NCBI RefSeq assembly: GCF_000369505.1
Contig: NZ_KB850055.1
Location: 62,001-126,000 of the forward strand
Length of the DNA: 64,000 nucleotides
Source of the DNA: Acinetobacter sp. NIPH 298
GTDB taxonomy: Bacteria > Pseudomonadota > Gammaproteobacteria > Pseudomonadales > Moraxellaceae
Direction of reading: 5' to 3'
This document shows positions 1 through 9,375 of the stretch, piece by piece; position 1 is the first letter of the stretch; each line of letters starts with the position of its first letter. The notes below the pieces were generated by a model, which saw only the letters and a list, made by a program, of their open reading frames with translations, did no database searches and was not told the origin of the DNA. Made by a program: the position numbers and the translations under genes.

Positions 1-1067
1 AAGGTAATATTTACCTCTGCGCCGCCAGAATCTTGGCTAAAGCCCGAACTTGCATTTTGAACGCGTTCGCCAGTCAAAATACGACTACGATTGAGCAATA
101 ATTGACGACCACTATCCATTGATTCAAAAGCAAACACTTCTGTTCCAGGAGGAACAGGTTGCCCATTATATTGACGCGTATAAGGATCAATATATTGATC
201 ATTGCTATCGGCAACTAAGCGGAATTCTAAGTTCGCAGTACGACCTAAAACACGCTTTGCTTCAGCAGTATCCTGTATCCCTGGTAACTCCACCACGATA
301 CGATTGCTGCCTTGGGTTTGTACCAATGCCTCAGCAACACCCAATTCATTAATACGGTTACGTAAGGTGGTTAAGTTTTGGTTCACTGCATAAGATTGAA
401 TTTCTTGACGACGTGCATCAGTGTAGCTCAGTCTTAAGGTTGCACCTGTTGCGGTAGCAACTGGCTGCTGCGTAAACTCGTTACCGTTACGACGTAAGAA
501 ATCAGCCGCAGCTTCTCGGTCTGCATTCTCTGCAAACTGGACGGTAATGGTGTTGTTACTTAAAGCGAGATTATTGAATTTAATTTTATTGTCACGAAAT
601 TGACGACGCAAATCAGTCGCAGATGTTTCCATACGCTGACTAATCGCTTTATCCATGTCGACTTCGAGCAAGAAATGTACACCACCACGTAAGTCTAAGC
701 CGAGTTTCATCGGTTTAGCCCCAATCTTTTGCAACCATTCTGGTGTTGTTGGCGCAAGATTGAGTGCAATCACGTAGTCTTCGCCTAAATCACGGCTCAG
801 AATCGCTTTCGCCTTCAGCTGTTCTTCTGATGAGTCTAAACGTAATAAAGCTGCATTATTAGAGAAACTATTATCGTGACTGCTAATATTGGCAGTTTTT
901 AAAATCTGCTCAGCTTTTTGCACGACACTCTGATCAATCTGAGTACCTGCTTTTGCGCCCGAAATTTGGACAGCAGGTTCATCAGGATACAGACTAGGAA
1001 GTGCATATAACGTACTGATCACAAATACCACAATGATCAGTAAATATTTCCATGCAGGGTAACGCAT
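1..1067 (-). CDS. secD: SecD, protein translocase subunit (N-terminal part; 3' end outside window)
   Basis: The reading frame opens at an ATG at 1067 (MRYPAWKYLLIIVVFVIS) and stays open to the window edge, giving about 355 residues without the C-terminus. A single N-terminal membrane helix (about residues 7-25) is followed by a large periplasmic region. The SecD signature KLGLDLRGGVHF lies near residue 120. SecD works with SecF and YajC at the SecYEG channel and uses the proton gradient to help pull proteins to the periplasmic side (family knowledge). It sits directly downstream of yajC on the same strand, the usual yajC-secD-secF order; secF would lie outside the window. A hairpin with a T-tract separates it from yajC. 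Confidence 0.96.
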   Translation of the reverse strand, partial: MRYPAWKYLLIIVVFVISTLYALPSLYPDEPAVQISGAKAGTQIDQSVVQKAEQILKTANISSHDNSFSNNAALLRLDSSEEQLKAKAILSRDLGEDYVIALNLAPTTPEWLQKIGAKPMKLGLDLRGGVHFLLEVDMDKAISQRMETSATDLRRQFRDNKIKFNNLALSNNTITVQFAENADREAAADFLRRNGNEFTQQPVATATGATLRLSYTDARRQEIQSYAVNQNLTTLRNRINELGVAEALVQTQGSNRIVVELPGIQDTAEAKRVLGRTANLEFRLVADSNDQYIDPYTRQYNGQPVPPGTEVFAFESMDSGRQLLLNRSRILTGERVQNASSGFSQDSGGAEVNIT

Positions 1068-1084
1068 TCGCTTTCTTCTTAAAT

Positions 1085-1109
1085 GAAAAAGTCGTGCTGA
1101 GGCACGACT
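1085..1109 (-). terminator. Intrinsic terminator-like hairpin between yajC and secD
   Basis: On the minus strand a perfect 8-bp stem AGTCGTGC/GCACGACT (1102-1109 with 1090-1097) with a 4-nt loop is followed at once by TTTTTC. It lies inside a gene pair that is normally co-transcribed, so it may act as a partial terminator rather than a full stop. Confidence 0.65.
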
Positions 1110-1118
1110 ATTTTATGA

Positions 1119-1448
1119 TTAAAGGTTATTGAGTGTGCCTTCAGGTAACACTGAAATAACGCTTGCACGTTGAATTTTAACTTCTACACCACGGCTCAGT
1201 TCAACGGTTGCAAAGTCACCATCTAAGCGAATGATTTTGCCCATTAAGCCGCCAGCAAATACGATTTCACTGCCAACACCAAGACTATCAACCAAGCTAC
1301 GATGCTCTTTGGCACGTTTTGCTTGAGGACGCCAGATTAAGAAATAAAAGATCGCAACAAATACAGCGATCATCAATATGTTAGCCATCAAGCTTGGTCC
1401 TTGTTGAGCAGCCTCAGCAGCGTGGGCAGTAGAAATGAAAAAGCTCAT
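1119..1448 (-). CDS. yajC: YajC, preprotein translocase accessory subunit
   Basis: This is a 109-residue protein with one N-terminal membrane helix (about residues 22-40, ending FYFLIWRPQAKRAKEH) and a cytoplasmic beta-rich domain containing GSEIVFAGGLMGKI, both typical of YajC. YajC binds SecDF and is a non-essential part of the holotranslocon (family knowledge). It sits between tgt and secD in the widespread tgt-yajC-secD order. Length matches the family (about 110 residues). A terminator-like hairpin follows it at 1085-1109. Confidence 0.95.
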   Translation of the reverse strand: MSFFISTAHAAEAAQQGPSLMANILMIAVFVAIFYFLIWRPQAKRAKEHRSLVDSLGVGSEIVFAGGLMGKIIRLDGDFATVELSRGVEVKIQRASVISVLPEGTLNNL

Positions 1449-1548
1449 TTTGATTTCCTAAAGTTTAAAAAGGTCAAAAAATTGACAATAAGTTCCAATT
1501 CGTTTTGCAATGTACCTTGTCTTGGCTTTGCGTGCAAATCCAGATGAA

Positions 1549-2706
<1,158 letters not shown>

Positions 2707-2804
2707 TTAAGGGAGTACTAGGAGGCGAAAAAACAGTTCGCTGATCAAAAACGGCTATTTTCCTTGATTATGGCGCGCAGTTCTACTACTAAATGTAGCT
2801 GGCG

Positions 2805-3374
2805 TTAAAAATTCGGTTTATAGTCAAAATTACGATCAATCACGGGATCACGGAAAGGGCGAATCGCTTTCTTTGATAAAGTGAGGGTATTGACCAAATT
2901 ATTTGGAAAAACTTGAATGTGATTATTAAACAATTCGACATTGCGGTTAAAGATGGTAATCGCAGCACCGACATTTTCATTCTGTTCTTGAATATCATCC
3001 ATCATCTTGCTATACAGCGTATCTGCTTTCAGCTCAGGATAATTTTCAACCACAACATTTAAACTTCTCATTAAATCGGTATTTAATTTTTCGATGTGCT
3101 GTAACTTGGCAATATCGGTATCATTGATATTGAGATTCATGATCTGCTGACGTAAAGCAGTCACTTGTTCTAAGGTCGATTTTTCAAAAACCGTATATTT
3201 GCTTAAGGTATCTTCGAGTGCTTCCAGTGTTTTGACTTTCTGGCGCTCAAAATTGGCAACTTCTGCCCAAGCACGTTTGGTGGCATTGAAATATCGCACG
3301 ATCGTGTTGCGGATATGAATTCCCCAAACGATGAGTACAACAAAAATCCCCAAGAAAATGAGTAAACCTGTCAT
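2805..3374 (-). CDS. lemA: LemA family protein
   Basis: This 189-residue protein has an N-terminal membrane helix (about residues 2-20, LLIFLGIFVVLIVWGIHI) and a long helical domain. The LemA hallmark NATKRAWAEVANFERQKVKTL follows, split here as RAWAEVANFERQKV near residues 35-50. The start at 3374 is chosen because AAGGGGA lies about 6 nt upstream; the ATG at 3380 directly abuts that site. LemA proteins are membrane-anchored helical bundles with no proven biochemical role. The two genes upstream on the same strand (3462-5582) encode DUF3137 proteins, a frequent genomic partner of LemA, which suggests that the three act together in the envelope. Confidence 0.9.
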   Translation of the reverse strand: MTGLLIFLGIFVVLIVWGIHIRNTIVRYFNATKRAWAEVANFERQKVKTLEALEDTLSKYTVFEKSTLEQVTALRQQIMNLNINDTDIAKLQHIEKLNTDLMRSLNVVVENYPELKADTLYSKMMDDIQEQNENVGAAITIFNRNVELFNNHIQVFPNNLVNTLTLSKKAIRPFRDPVIDRNFDYKPNF

Positions 3375-3461
3375 TGCCATTCCCCTTTATTATTTACCTA
3401 GTCGAACTTTTATCGTTCCTCATCCCTTACCGTTTTAGTTGTGGATCAGGGCTAGGATGAG

Positions 3462-4490
3462 TTATTTAATTAAATTGAGCATCATTTCTTGAAATCTTTG
3501 ATATTGAGGCATGGTCATGGTACGAAGATGGCCACGTAGTGCTGGAATATCATTGATTTGGTCGCGTTTACTCGTTGTTTGTAATAGGTTTTGTTCACCA
3601 ACATAACAAAGAATTTGCTCTTGATGATGATAGATTAAATCGCCTTTAAAATGTTGAAAAAAATCATGTAATTTTAAGGTCATGCTTGGGCTAATGCTTT
3701 TAGCGAGTTCATGTTGGCTTCGCCCAAAAATTTTAAGATTGCGATTGACTGAGATATCACTACTTTCCCACGCATGAGCATAAGGTTCAAAAAAACGAGA
3801 ACGTTGGTTACTGACAGCAATCCCTAAAGCAGGAATTTGAAAAATAAATGCGCCCCATAAGTCTTTATGTATTTCTTTACTGATCTGTTGATTCTTATCA
3901 CCATTTCTAAGAATGGGCAGTTCGCTGACATAATGATATTGGAAGATCAGCACCTGATGTTCCGTGACACCATCATGCCATGTTGTGGAGGCGTATTGCG
4001 TAATGTCATTTGATTCAGTGCCCCGATGAAACAATGGAAAAAATTGTTTAAGTCGGCTGATCACCAGTGTTGGCTGCGCTTGAATTGGGAGATATGCAGG
4101 GAGTTGTTGGAAGTTTAAATGATAACGTAGTGTCATCAAGCGTTGTTCTAGATATTCTGTTACTTGTATCAAGGGCTGTTTCGGTTCATAAAGCAAATAG
4201 GCTAAAAATCCAGAAAGAAATGCGCCTAAAAAGCTCCAAATAAATTGAATGTGCGGATGAATAAAATAGCCGAAAACCAAACAGCATGCACTGATAATCG
4301 CAAGGAGTAGGGGCAGTATATTAAAGAAATGCAAGCTATGCGCTTCACCCCAAGGATGTAGTTTATCGAGCAGTTCTTGATCGGTTGTTGATTTATTTCC
4401 AATATCCCAAAGCCGAGCAATATTGCGAAAAACTTGAGCGTTTTTTTTACGTCTTATATGGAGTGCTTGTTGTACAGTGTCGATCGGCAT
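3462..4490 (-). CDS. DUF3137-type membrane protein, copy 1
   Basis: About 342 residues. Two adjacent hydrophobic helices lie near residues 55-100 (LPLLLAIISACCLVFGYFI, then an FLGAFLSGFLAYLLY stretch), followed by a long soluble domain. The soluble part has features I associate with DUF3137: WGAFIFQIPALGIAVSNQR, an ESSDISVNRNLKIFG block and a late HHQEQILCYVG strand. It is a paralogue of the next gene upstream (4596-5582), which has WGVLMKNFPFKGISIS and KSSDILFNKKYQQTG at matching places. The upstream in-frame start at 4502 is TTG; ATG 4490 is preferred, with no clear ribosome site for either. Function unknown; linkage to lemA is the only clue. Confidence 0.7.
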   Translation of the reverse strand: MPIDTVQQALHIRRKKNAQVFRNIARLWDIGNKSTTDQELLDKLHPWGEAHSLHFFNILPLLLAIISACCLVFGYFIHPHIQFIWSFLGAFLSGFLAYLLYEPKQPLIQVTEYLEQRLMTLRYHLNFQQLPAYLPIQAQPTLVISRLKQFFPLFHRGTESNDITQYASTTWHDGVTEHQVLIFQYHYVSELPILRNGDKNQQISKEIHKDLWGAFIFQIPALGIAVSNQRSRFFEPYAHAWESSDISVNRNLKIFGRSQHELAKSISPSMTLKLHDFFQHFKGDLIYHHQEQILCYVGEQNLLQTTSKRDQINDIPALRGHLRTMTMPQYQRFQEMMLNLIK

Positions 4491-4595
4491 GGCGATGATC
4501 AATTCATTATATTAGATTGATGAGGTATAGATTATGCTTTAAATTTCAGAAACTAAGAAGTGCCTTGTGGGCTATTTTAATCAGTATAGATGGAA

Positions 4596-5582
4596 TTAGA
4601 GAGTCTTGAGCAGACTGGTGAGAGCTTCTTGTAAACGTTGAAGTTTTGGCATTTGAAGTTGTTCTAGTTTTTCAGCAAGTTTATTAACCGTGATTGCCTG
4701 AAATAAATAATTATTCTCCGCTAAAGGGGATTCATTGAATAGCCAGCACATCACACTCGTTTGTGGGTGTACATAAAAATCTCCATAAAAAGTCTGCATC
4801 ATTTTTTCCAATGACAATACTCTTTCTGGAGTTAAAAACTTAACAAACTCGTATTCATTTACGCCAGTTTGCTGATACTTCTTATTAAAGAGAATATCAC
4901 TAGATTTCCACTCTATACCTAGATGACATTGATGTTTATAGTGAGCTGAGATGCTGATGCCTTTGAATGGAAAATTCTTCATCAGTACGCCCCATAGATC
5001 ACAATGGGTTGTTTGCCAAATTTCTTTTCCCTGATCATCGGTTGTCCTTGTTTGATAGGTGTAGTGATAATTAAAAACAGAATAATCATATGTTTTTTGT
5101 TTAATCACTAATTGCCCATCTAGCAATATTTTAACAGTATTGTCTTTATTACCTAATTTAAATAAGGGATGATCCAGTAAAGCAGGATTTAAGGGGGTGC
5201 TATCAGCATGAAACTTAACCTGATAGGTCTGCTCCAGAACATAGATTCTTAATTGTTCTTTTAGGCTGTCTAATTCAGTTGTCGGAATACGATAACGAGT
5301 ACCAACACCAAACAGAACAACACAAACAATTAGATAGTAGGCAGAGAACAAAAGGCCTGCCAATAAAAAAATCAGACTCAGCGTGCACATTGTCCAATAT
5401 AGGTAATTCTTGATATACAGATATTGCTCGCCATCCCAGTGTTTTAAGGTATTAATTAAAAGTTCTGGTGAGGGTTGTTTCTCTAGCAAGTGGCGAATGG
5501 TCTCAATATTTTTTAAGGTCGACTGATTATGAGTAGATTGATTTTGAAAAGTTTTTTTAATTTTATTGGATATGAATGGCAT
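4596..5582 (-). CDS. DUF3137-type membrane protein, copy 2
   Basis: A 328-residue paralogue of the gene at 3462-4490. It has an N-terminal cytoplasmic stretch and a hydrophobic pair around residues 60-95 (TMCTLSLIFLLAGLLFSAYY and the following YLIVCVVLFGVG). The soluble domain carries WGVLMKNFPFKGISIS, KSSDILFNKKYQQTG and a late YVHPQTSVMCWLFNES strand. The three-gene array DUF3137-DUF3137-lemA runs on one strand with gaps of roughly 90-110 bp, so it may be one transcript. Both copies keep the ESSDI/KSSDI core, so neither looks decayed. No enzymatic motif is visible. The family assignment rests on recalled family patterns, not a search. Confidence 0.68.
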   Translation of the reverse strand: MPFISNKIKKTFQNQSTHNQSTLKNIETIRHLLEKQPSPELLINTLKHWDGEQYLYIKNYLYWTMCTLSLIFLLAGLLFSAYYLIVCVVLFGVGTRYRIPTTELDSLKEQLRIYVLEQTYQVKFHADSTPLNPALLDHPLFKLGNKDNTVKILLDGQLVIKQKTYDYSVFNYHYTYQTRTTDDQGKEIWQTTHCDLWGVLMKNFPFKGISISAHYKHQCHLGIEWKSSDILFNKKYQQTGVNEYEFVKFLTPERVLSLEKMMQTFYGDFYVHPQTSVMCWLFNESPLAENNYLFQAITVNKLAEKLEQLQMPKLQRLQEALTSLLKTL

Positions 5583-5603
5583 AGTTTTTTAGATAATCAT
5601 TCT

Positions 5604-5634
5604 GAAAAAATAGGCTAAACCATGATTTAGCCTA
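5604..5634 (-). terminator. Intrinsic terminator of queA
   Basis: A 9-bp perfect stem TAGGCTAAA/TTTAGCCTA (5611-5619 with 5626-5634) with a 6-nt loop. On the minus strand it is followed by TTTTTTCAG. It lies 10 bp past the queA stop. Confidence 0.85.
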
Positions 5635-5644
5635 TGAGTGATAT

Positions 5645-6679
5645 TTATGCGAGTTGATCAATCAACATCGCATCGCCATAGCTAAAGAAGCGATAGCGTT
5701 GTTCAACGGCATGCTGATATGCCGCCAAAATATTATTCCGATTTGATAGGGCGGAAACAAGCATCAATAGCGTGGACTCAGGTAAATGGAAATTAGTAAT
5801 CAAACGATCCACCATGCAGAACTGATAACCTGGGTAGATAAAGATTTGAGTGTCACCTGTCCAAGCTGCAATCTTACCACCATTTGCTTGCGCTGCACTT
5901 TCTAAGGCACGTGTCGCAGTTGTGCCAACGGCAATCACTTTATTGCCTCGTGCTTTGGTTGCTAAAATTAAATCAATCGTCGCTTGCGGTACATCACACC
6001 ATTCACTGTGCATAATATGGTTACTAATGTCTGTGGTGCGAACTGGCATGAAGGTTCCCGCACCAACATGCAAAGTGACAAAAGTTTTTTGAATGCCTTT
6101 TTCTGCCAATTTTACTAACAAATCTTGGTCGAAATGTAAGCTTGCAGTCGGAGCAGCTACACTGGCGATTTTTTCAGGATCATGAAAAACCGTTTGATAA
6201 CGTTCAGTATCAATCTCTTCAGCTTCACGATTGAAATAAGGTGGAATCGGTAACTGACCGTATTGATCCAACACCGACAAAATTGGTTGTGAAAATTTCA
6301 CCACAAATAGATTTTCGTGGCGACCTTGTACCGTCACAGGAATTGCATCTTCACCAATATACAGTTCTGCGCCTGCTTTAGGTGAGTTGCTCGATTTGAT
6401 ATGGCAATGTGCTGTATGTGTATCCAACATACGTTCAACCAAAACTTCGATAGCACCGCCAGTGGCACGTTTTCCTTTTAATCGTGCTTTCATGACTTTA
6501 GTATCATTCAGAACCAGTAAATCACCATCTTCCAATAAATCTAAAATATCGGTAAAAGCATGGTCGTGATATTGACCTTGTGCATCGATATGCAATAAGC
6601 GTGATGCGCTACGGCTTTCTAGTGGGTAGCGAGCGATAAGTTCATCTGGAAGATCAAAAGAAAAGTCGGAGAGCTGCAT
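5645..6679 (-). CDS. queA: S-adenosylmethionine:tRNA ribosyltransferase-isomerase
   Basis: This 344-residue enzyme moves the ribosyl part of SAM onto preQ1-tRNA to make epoxyqueuosine, the step after Tgt. Seen: the N-terminal [20 protein letters not shown], the strand [49 protein letters not shown], and the C-terminal [16 protein letters not shown] followed by [12 protein letters not shown]. All are standard for QueA. The start at 6679 matches the family; an in-frame ATG at 6697 would add six atypical residues. It ends with its own terminator and is followed by the DUF3137-lemA block rather than by tgt. Confidence 0.97.
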   Translation of the reverse strand: MQLSDFSFDLPDELIARYPLESRSASRLLHIDAQGQYHDHAFTDILDLLEDGDLLVLNDTKVMKARLKGKRATGGAIEVLVERMLDTHTAHCHIKSSNSPKAGAELYIGEDAIPVTVQGRHENLFVVKFSQPILSVLDQYGQLPIPPYFNREAEEIDTERYQTVFHDPEKIASVAAPTASLHFDQDLLVKLAEKGIQKTFVTLHVGAGTFMPVRTTDISNHIMHSEWCDVPQATIDLILATKARGNKVIAVGTTATRALESAAQANGGKIAAWTGDTQIFIYPGYQFCMVDRLITNFHLPESTLLMLVSALSNRNNILAAYQHAVEQRYRFFSYGDAMLIDQLA

Positions 6680-6806
6680 ACATCTAAAACATTGCAAAAA
6701 ATTGGGCGTAGTATAGTCTTTTTTGTGTTTTTTCGCTGAGCTTGATGTTTATAGCTAAAAAAATATCTGAATGATTTAAAAGTGAGCAATAAGTGCGAGA
6801 TGGGGT

Positions 6807-6834
6807 TTGACAATAAAATCAAACAGGTTATGAT
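6807..6834 (+). promoter_or_regulatory. Promoter of tRNA-Leu
   Basis: A perfect -35 TTGACA (6807-6812), a 16-bp spacer and a near-consensus -10 TATGAT (6829-6834) lie 25 bp before the mature tRNA. A GC-containing discriminator (ACGCAAC) follows, as in stable-RNA promoters. Confidence 0.85.
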
Positions 6835-6859
6835 ACGCAACACAAAGCATCGCACTCTT

Positions 6860-6946
6860 CCCGAGGTGGTGAAATTGGTAGACGCGGCGGACTCAAAATC
6901 CGCTGTCAGAGATGACGTGTCGGTTCGAGTCCGACCCTCGGGACCA
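6860..6946 (+). tRNA. leuX: tRNA-Leu, anticodon CAA
   Basis: The 87-nt class II tRNA includes an encoded CCA (6944-6946). The acceptor stem pairs CCCGAGG (6860-6866) with CCTCGGG (6936-6942), with discriminator A at 6943. The anticodon loop CTCAAAA sits on a GCGGA/TCCGC stem, giving anticodon CAA, which reads UUG. A long variable arm (CTGTCAGAGATGACGTG region) and the T-loop GGTTCGAGTCC are present. It has its own promoter and terminator. The symbol is by analogy with the E. coli CAA isoacceptor. Confidence 0.97.
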
Positions 6947-6957
6947 AGATTCAAAGA

Positions 6958-6991
6958 CCCCAAGCTGGTATTAAAGGCTTGGGGTTTTTTT
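6958..6991 (+). terminator. Terminator of tRNA-Leu
   Basis: Stem CCCCAAGC (6958-6965) with GCTTGGGG (6977-6984), an 11-nt loop and seven T residues (6985-6991). It lies 11 bp past the tRNA CCA end. Confidence 0.92.
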
Positions 6992-7220
6992 ATGGCGATT
7001 AAAAATGTTAGTCTAAGAAGCTTGTTTAATTTTTACTCTAGTTTAGGTCGTGGTTGCTTTATAGCCATAGGCGTAAATTTTTTGAAGAATAATCAGGATC
7101 TGTTGTCATTCTAATTGTTCATTATGTTATGCCTCGTACTGTTTAGGATTGCTTAAGTCGAAAACACTTGAGTCGTCAGTATTTGTGTAATGTCAGCAGA
7201 TCCTATGAAAAGGATAAATA

Positions 7221-7583
7221 ATGAAGCCGTATCAAAGAGCCGCACTTGCTTTGGCAGTACTAAAGCTGGAAACCAATAACACAAAACGCAATATCTATGA
7301 TTATACTCAGTCTTGTTATCCTCGTATTTCAGGTCATGCCGATAAAGAGTGCATAAAGTTTTTTGATTACGATCGAAATACCTATTTTGAGGGGCGGTTT
7401 AATGACGGTGAATATCGTCTTTATGACTACGGGCATGGTGAATACATCTCGATAAAACAAAAATCTGCTGGTTGTTACGAGGGGTATCATTATGGAAGTG
7501 GTCGTTATTATTCGATTGCATGTCAGGGAAATAATGTGAGTTTTTATGACTATGGCACTGCGCTATACTATAACTATGCATAA
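7221..7583 (+). CDS. Small Tyr-rich repeat protein, unknown function
   Basis: A 120-residue protein with a usable ribosome site (AAAAGGATAA just before the ATG). I do not recognise a family. The body is built of about four imperfect units of 18-22 residues centred on a [FY][DH]Y[DG] core: FFDYDRNTYFEG, LYDYGHGEYIS, GYHYGSGRYYS and FYDYGTALYYN. Tyr, Gly and Asp are strongly enriched, as in small beta-repeat proteins. There is no signal peptide or membrane helix. Three Cys in the repeats (CIKFF, GCYEGY, ACQGN) could pair or bind metal; this is speculation. It stands alone between tRNA-Leu and a histidine kinase. Confidence 0.65.
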   Translation: MKPYQRAALALAVLKLETNNTKRNIYDYTQSCYPRISGHADKECIKFFDYDRNTYFEGRFNDGEYRLYDYGHGEYISIKQKSAGCYEGYHYGSGRYYSIACQGNNVSFYDYGTALYYNYA

Positions 7584-8027
7584 AAAGATCTTTATTGCTT
7601 CATCTTTTATAAATTAATAATTTTCAATTGCTTGTCGTTAAATAATTTTTAAACAAACATCAATGGCGAAGAGCAGTGGTCTATGACTGCTTCTTTGCGC
7701 ATTGATGACAAGTGTAATCTGCTTTATTCGTCCGCAAGTTTTAGTAGACTTCTTTCATACATACCCTTGCGGTACTTCAATCGCTCATCATTCTCTCTAT
7801 GGGGAAATACAAAGCGGCTAAAAACGATAGAAGAGCGCTTGTGTGATACGGTTCTCTTTAATCAAATGTTCATGTTAAGATTTAATGAAATTTCACGTTT
7901 TGTTTCGAAATAATGAGAAGCATTTATTGCCTTTTATGTTAAACTTTGTTAATACTAAGTGATAGTTGTCACATTTTTCTTAATAAAACGTAAGCAACCG
8001 TATAATGATAATATTCGAGAGGCGGGC
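7584..8027. other. 444-bp gene-poor intergenic region
   Basis: Very AT-rich. It holds only a 76-codon open frame (7683-7913) with no ribosome site, no recognisable domain and unlikely composition, so I do not call it a gene. The promoter of the kinase at 8028 should lie in its last 150 bp. Confidence 0.6.
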
Positions 8028-9299
8028 ATGGCTATTCAACTATTAGAATTACAGCAGGCCGAAAAGTTAAGTGCTTGTAAGATATCTTTGTCTTTAGGCC
8101 TAAACACTGAACAGAACTTGATTGAACATTTCCTGCAATTTAATCGTAAATTGATGCAGGCCAGCACAGCATTGCTCTCTTTTCACCAAGAACCTTATCT
8201 TTGGCATCGTTGCCCTGAAAAATTACAAGCAATTGATTCTACAAAGATTGCAAAAAGTTTAAATACATTATTTGTCAATGATGATCTGATCGATAGTGAA
8301 CATCCTCGCTATCCAACCTTGATTGCCTTTTTAAATACGTTCAAGCGAAAAGTTCAAAGTGCCATTGCATTGCATCTCAGACATCCAGATCAAACCTCAT
8401 TAGGATATGTGGTTTTATTTGATGAGGATGCCCAAGCATTCAGCGAGTTACAAAAACAGCTCTTACAAGCCCACTGTGTTAATTTTATGCAACAGCTAGA
8501 GTTGAAATTCAATCATGATGAATTAAAAGAATTGTACGAACAAGAAGCGGCTTTGAACGTCAGTAAAACCAAATTCTTTTCGATCATTTCACATGATTTA
8601 CGCGCACCTTTTCATGGCTTACTTGGCTTTTCTGAAATATTGGCGAAAGAGCGTGATACTTTAGATGAATCCAGTATCCAAAATATCGCAGACTATCTCC
8701 ATGATACTTCGCAATCGACTTATAACTTATTGGAAAGTTTGTTGAATTGGGCAATGGCTGAGGGTGGCCGTTTTGTTTATCATCCCATCAACTTTAAGTT
8801 GCGGCAGATTACCAACATTGTCACTGATATTTTGAAAACGTTGGCTTTGAAAAAACATATCGAACTGGTCAATGAAGTCGATGAGAATCTTAAAGTTTAT
8901 GCCGATATGAATATGATCACTTCGGTGATACAGAACCTCGTTTCAAATGCATTGAAATTTACCGATGTTGATAGCGCTGGAAAAGTCTTTATTCGAGCGA
9001 AAAACAACGGTGACTTTGTAGAAATCCATGTCAAAGATACAGGATTAGGTATGACTCAAGCACAGATAAAGGAACTATTTCAACCTAGGATTACCATGAG
9101 TTTAAAAGGGACGGCTGGGGAAAAAGGCGCTGGTTTAGGGCTGGCTTTGTGTAAGCGGTTTGTTGAAATGAACCTTGGTGAAATTAGTGCCAGCTCGAAA
9201 GAAGGGGAAGGTACGCTCTTTACTGTACGATTGCCTATAGCACGTGAACATGTGGATTCATGTGTTGAACAGCATAAAAGTCAAGAAAAATTAGCCTAA
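8028..9299 (+). CDS. Orphan cytoplasmic sensor histidine kinase
   Basis: A 423-residue kinase starting at ATG 8028 behind GAGAGGCGG. The frame extends 23 codons upstream, but that part lacks a ribosome site. Domains: an N-terminal sensor part of about 170 residues with no membrane helix; then a HisKA domain with H-box FSIISHDLRAPFHGLLGF (phospho-accepting His near residue 189); then an HATPase domain with N-box VIQNLVSNALKFTD, G1 VKDTGLGMTQ and G2 GEKGAGLGLALCKRF. No receiver domain and no response regulator gene lie next to it, so its partner must be elsewhere. It is followed 76 bp later by glnE on the same strand. Whether it takes part in nitrogen control is only an inference from that position. 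Confidence 0.88.
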   Translation: MAIQLLELQQAEKLSACKISLSLGLNTEQNLIEHFLQFNRKLMQASTALLSFHQEPYLWHRCPEKLQAIDSTKIAKSLNTLFVNDDLIDSEHPRYPTLIAFLNTFKRKVQSAIALHLRHPDQTSLGYVVLFDEDAQAFSELQKQLLQAHCVNFMQQLELKFNHDELKELYEQEAALNVSKTKFFSIISHDLRAPFHGLLGFSEILAKERDTLDESSIQNIADYLHDTSQSTYNLLESLLNWAMAEGGRFVYHPINFKLRQITNIVTDILKTLALKKHIELVNEVDENLKVYADMNMITSVIQNLVSNALKFTDVDSAGKVFIRAKNNGDFVEIHVKDTGLGMTQAQIKELFQPRITMSLKGTAGEKGAGLGLALCKRFVEMNLGEISASSKEGEGTLFTVRLPIAREHVDSCVEQHKSQEKLA

Positions 9300-9375
9300 A
9301 GAGATTTTAAAGATAAGGATATAACTTGAAAGGTCTACAGACCTCATTAAGATGACATCAGTCGAGCTTTTTTAT

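Noticed and set aside
6782..7114. A 110-codon frame running through tRNA-Leu
   Set aside because: It covers the tRNA gene, its promoter and terminator; clearly not coding.
7683..7913. A 76-codon open frame between the Tyr-rich gene and the histidine kinase
   Set aside because: No ribosome site, no domain, and a composition like random AT-rich DNA.
6860..8027. tRNA-Leu as an attachment site for a mobile island
   Set aside because: No integrase and no copy of the tRNA 3' end seen downstream; only one orphan gene follows.
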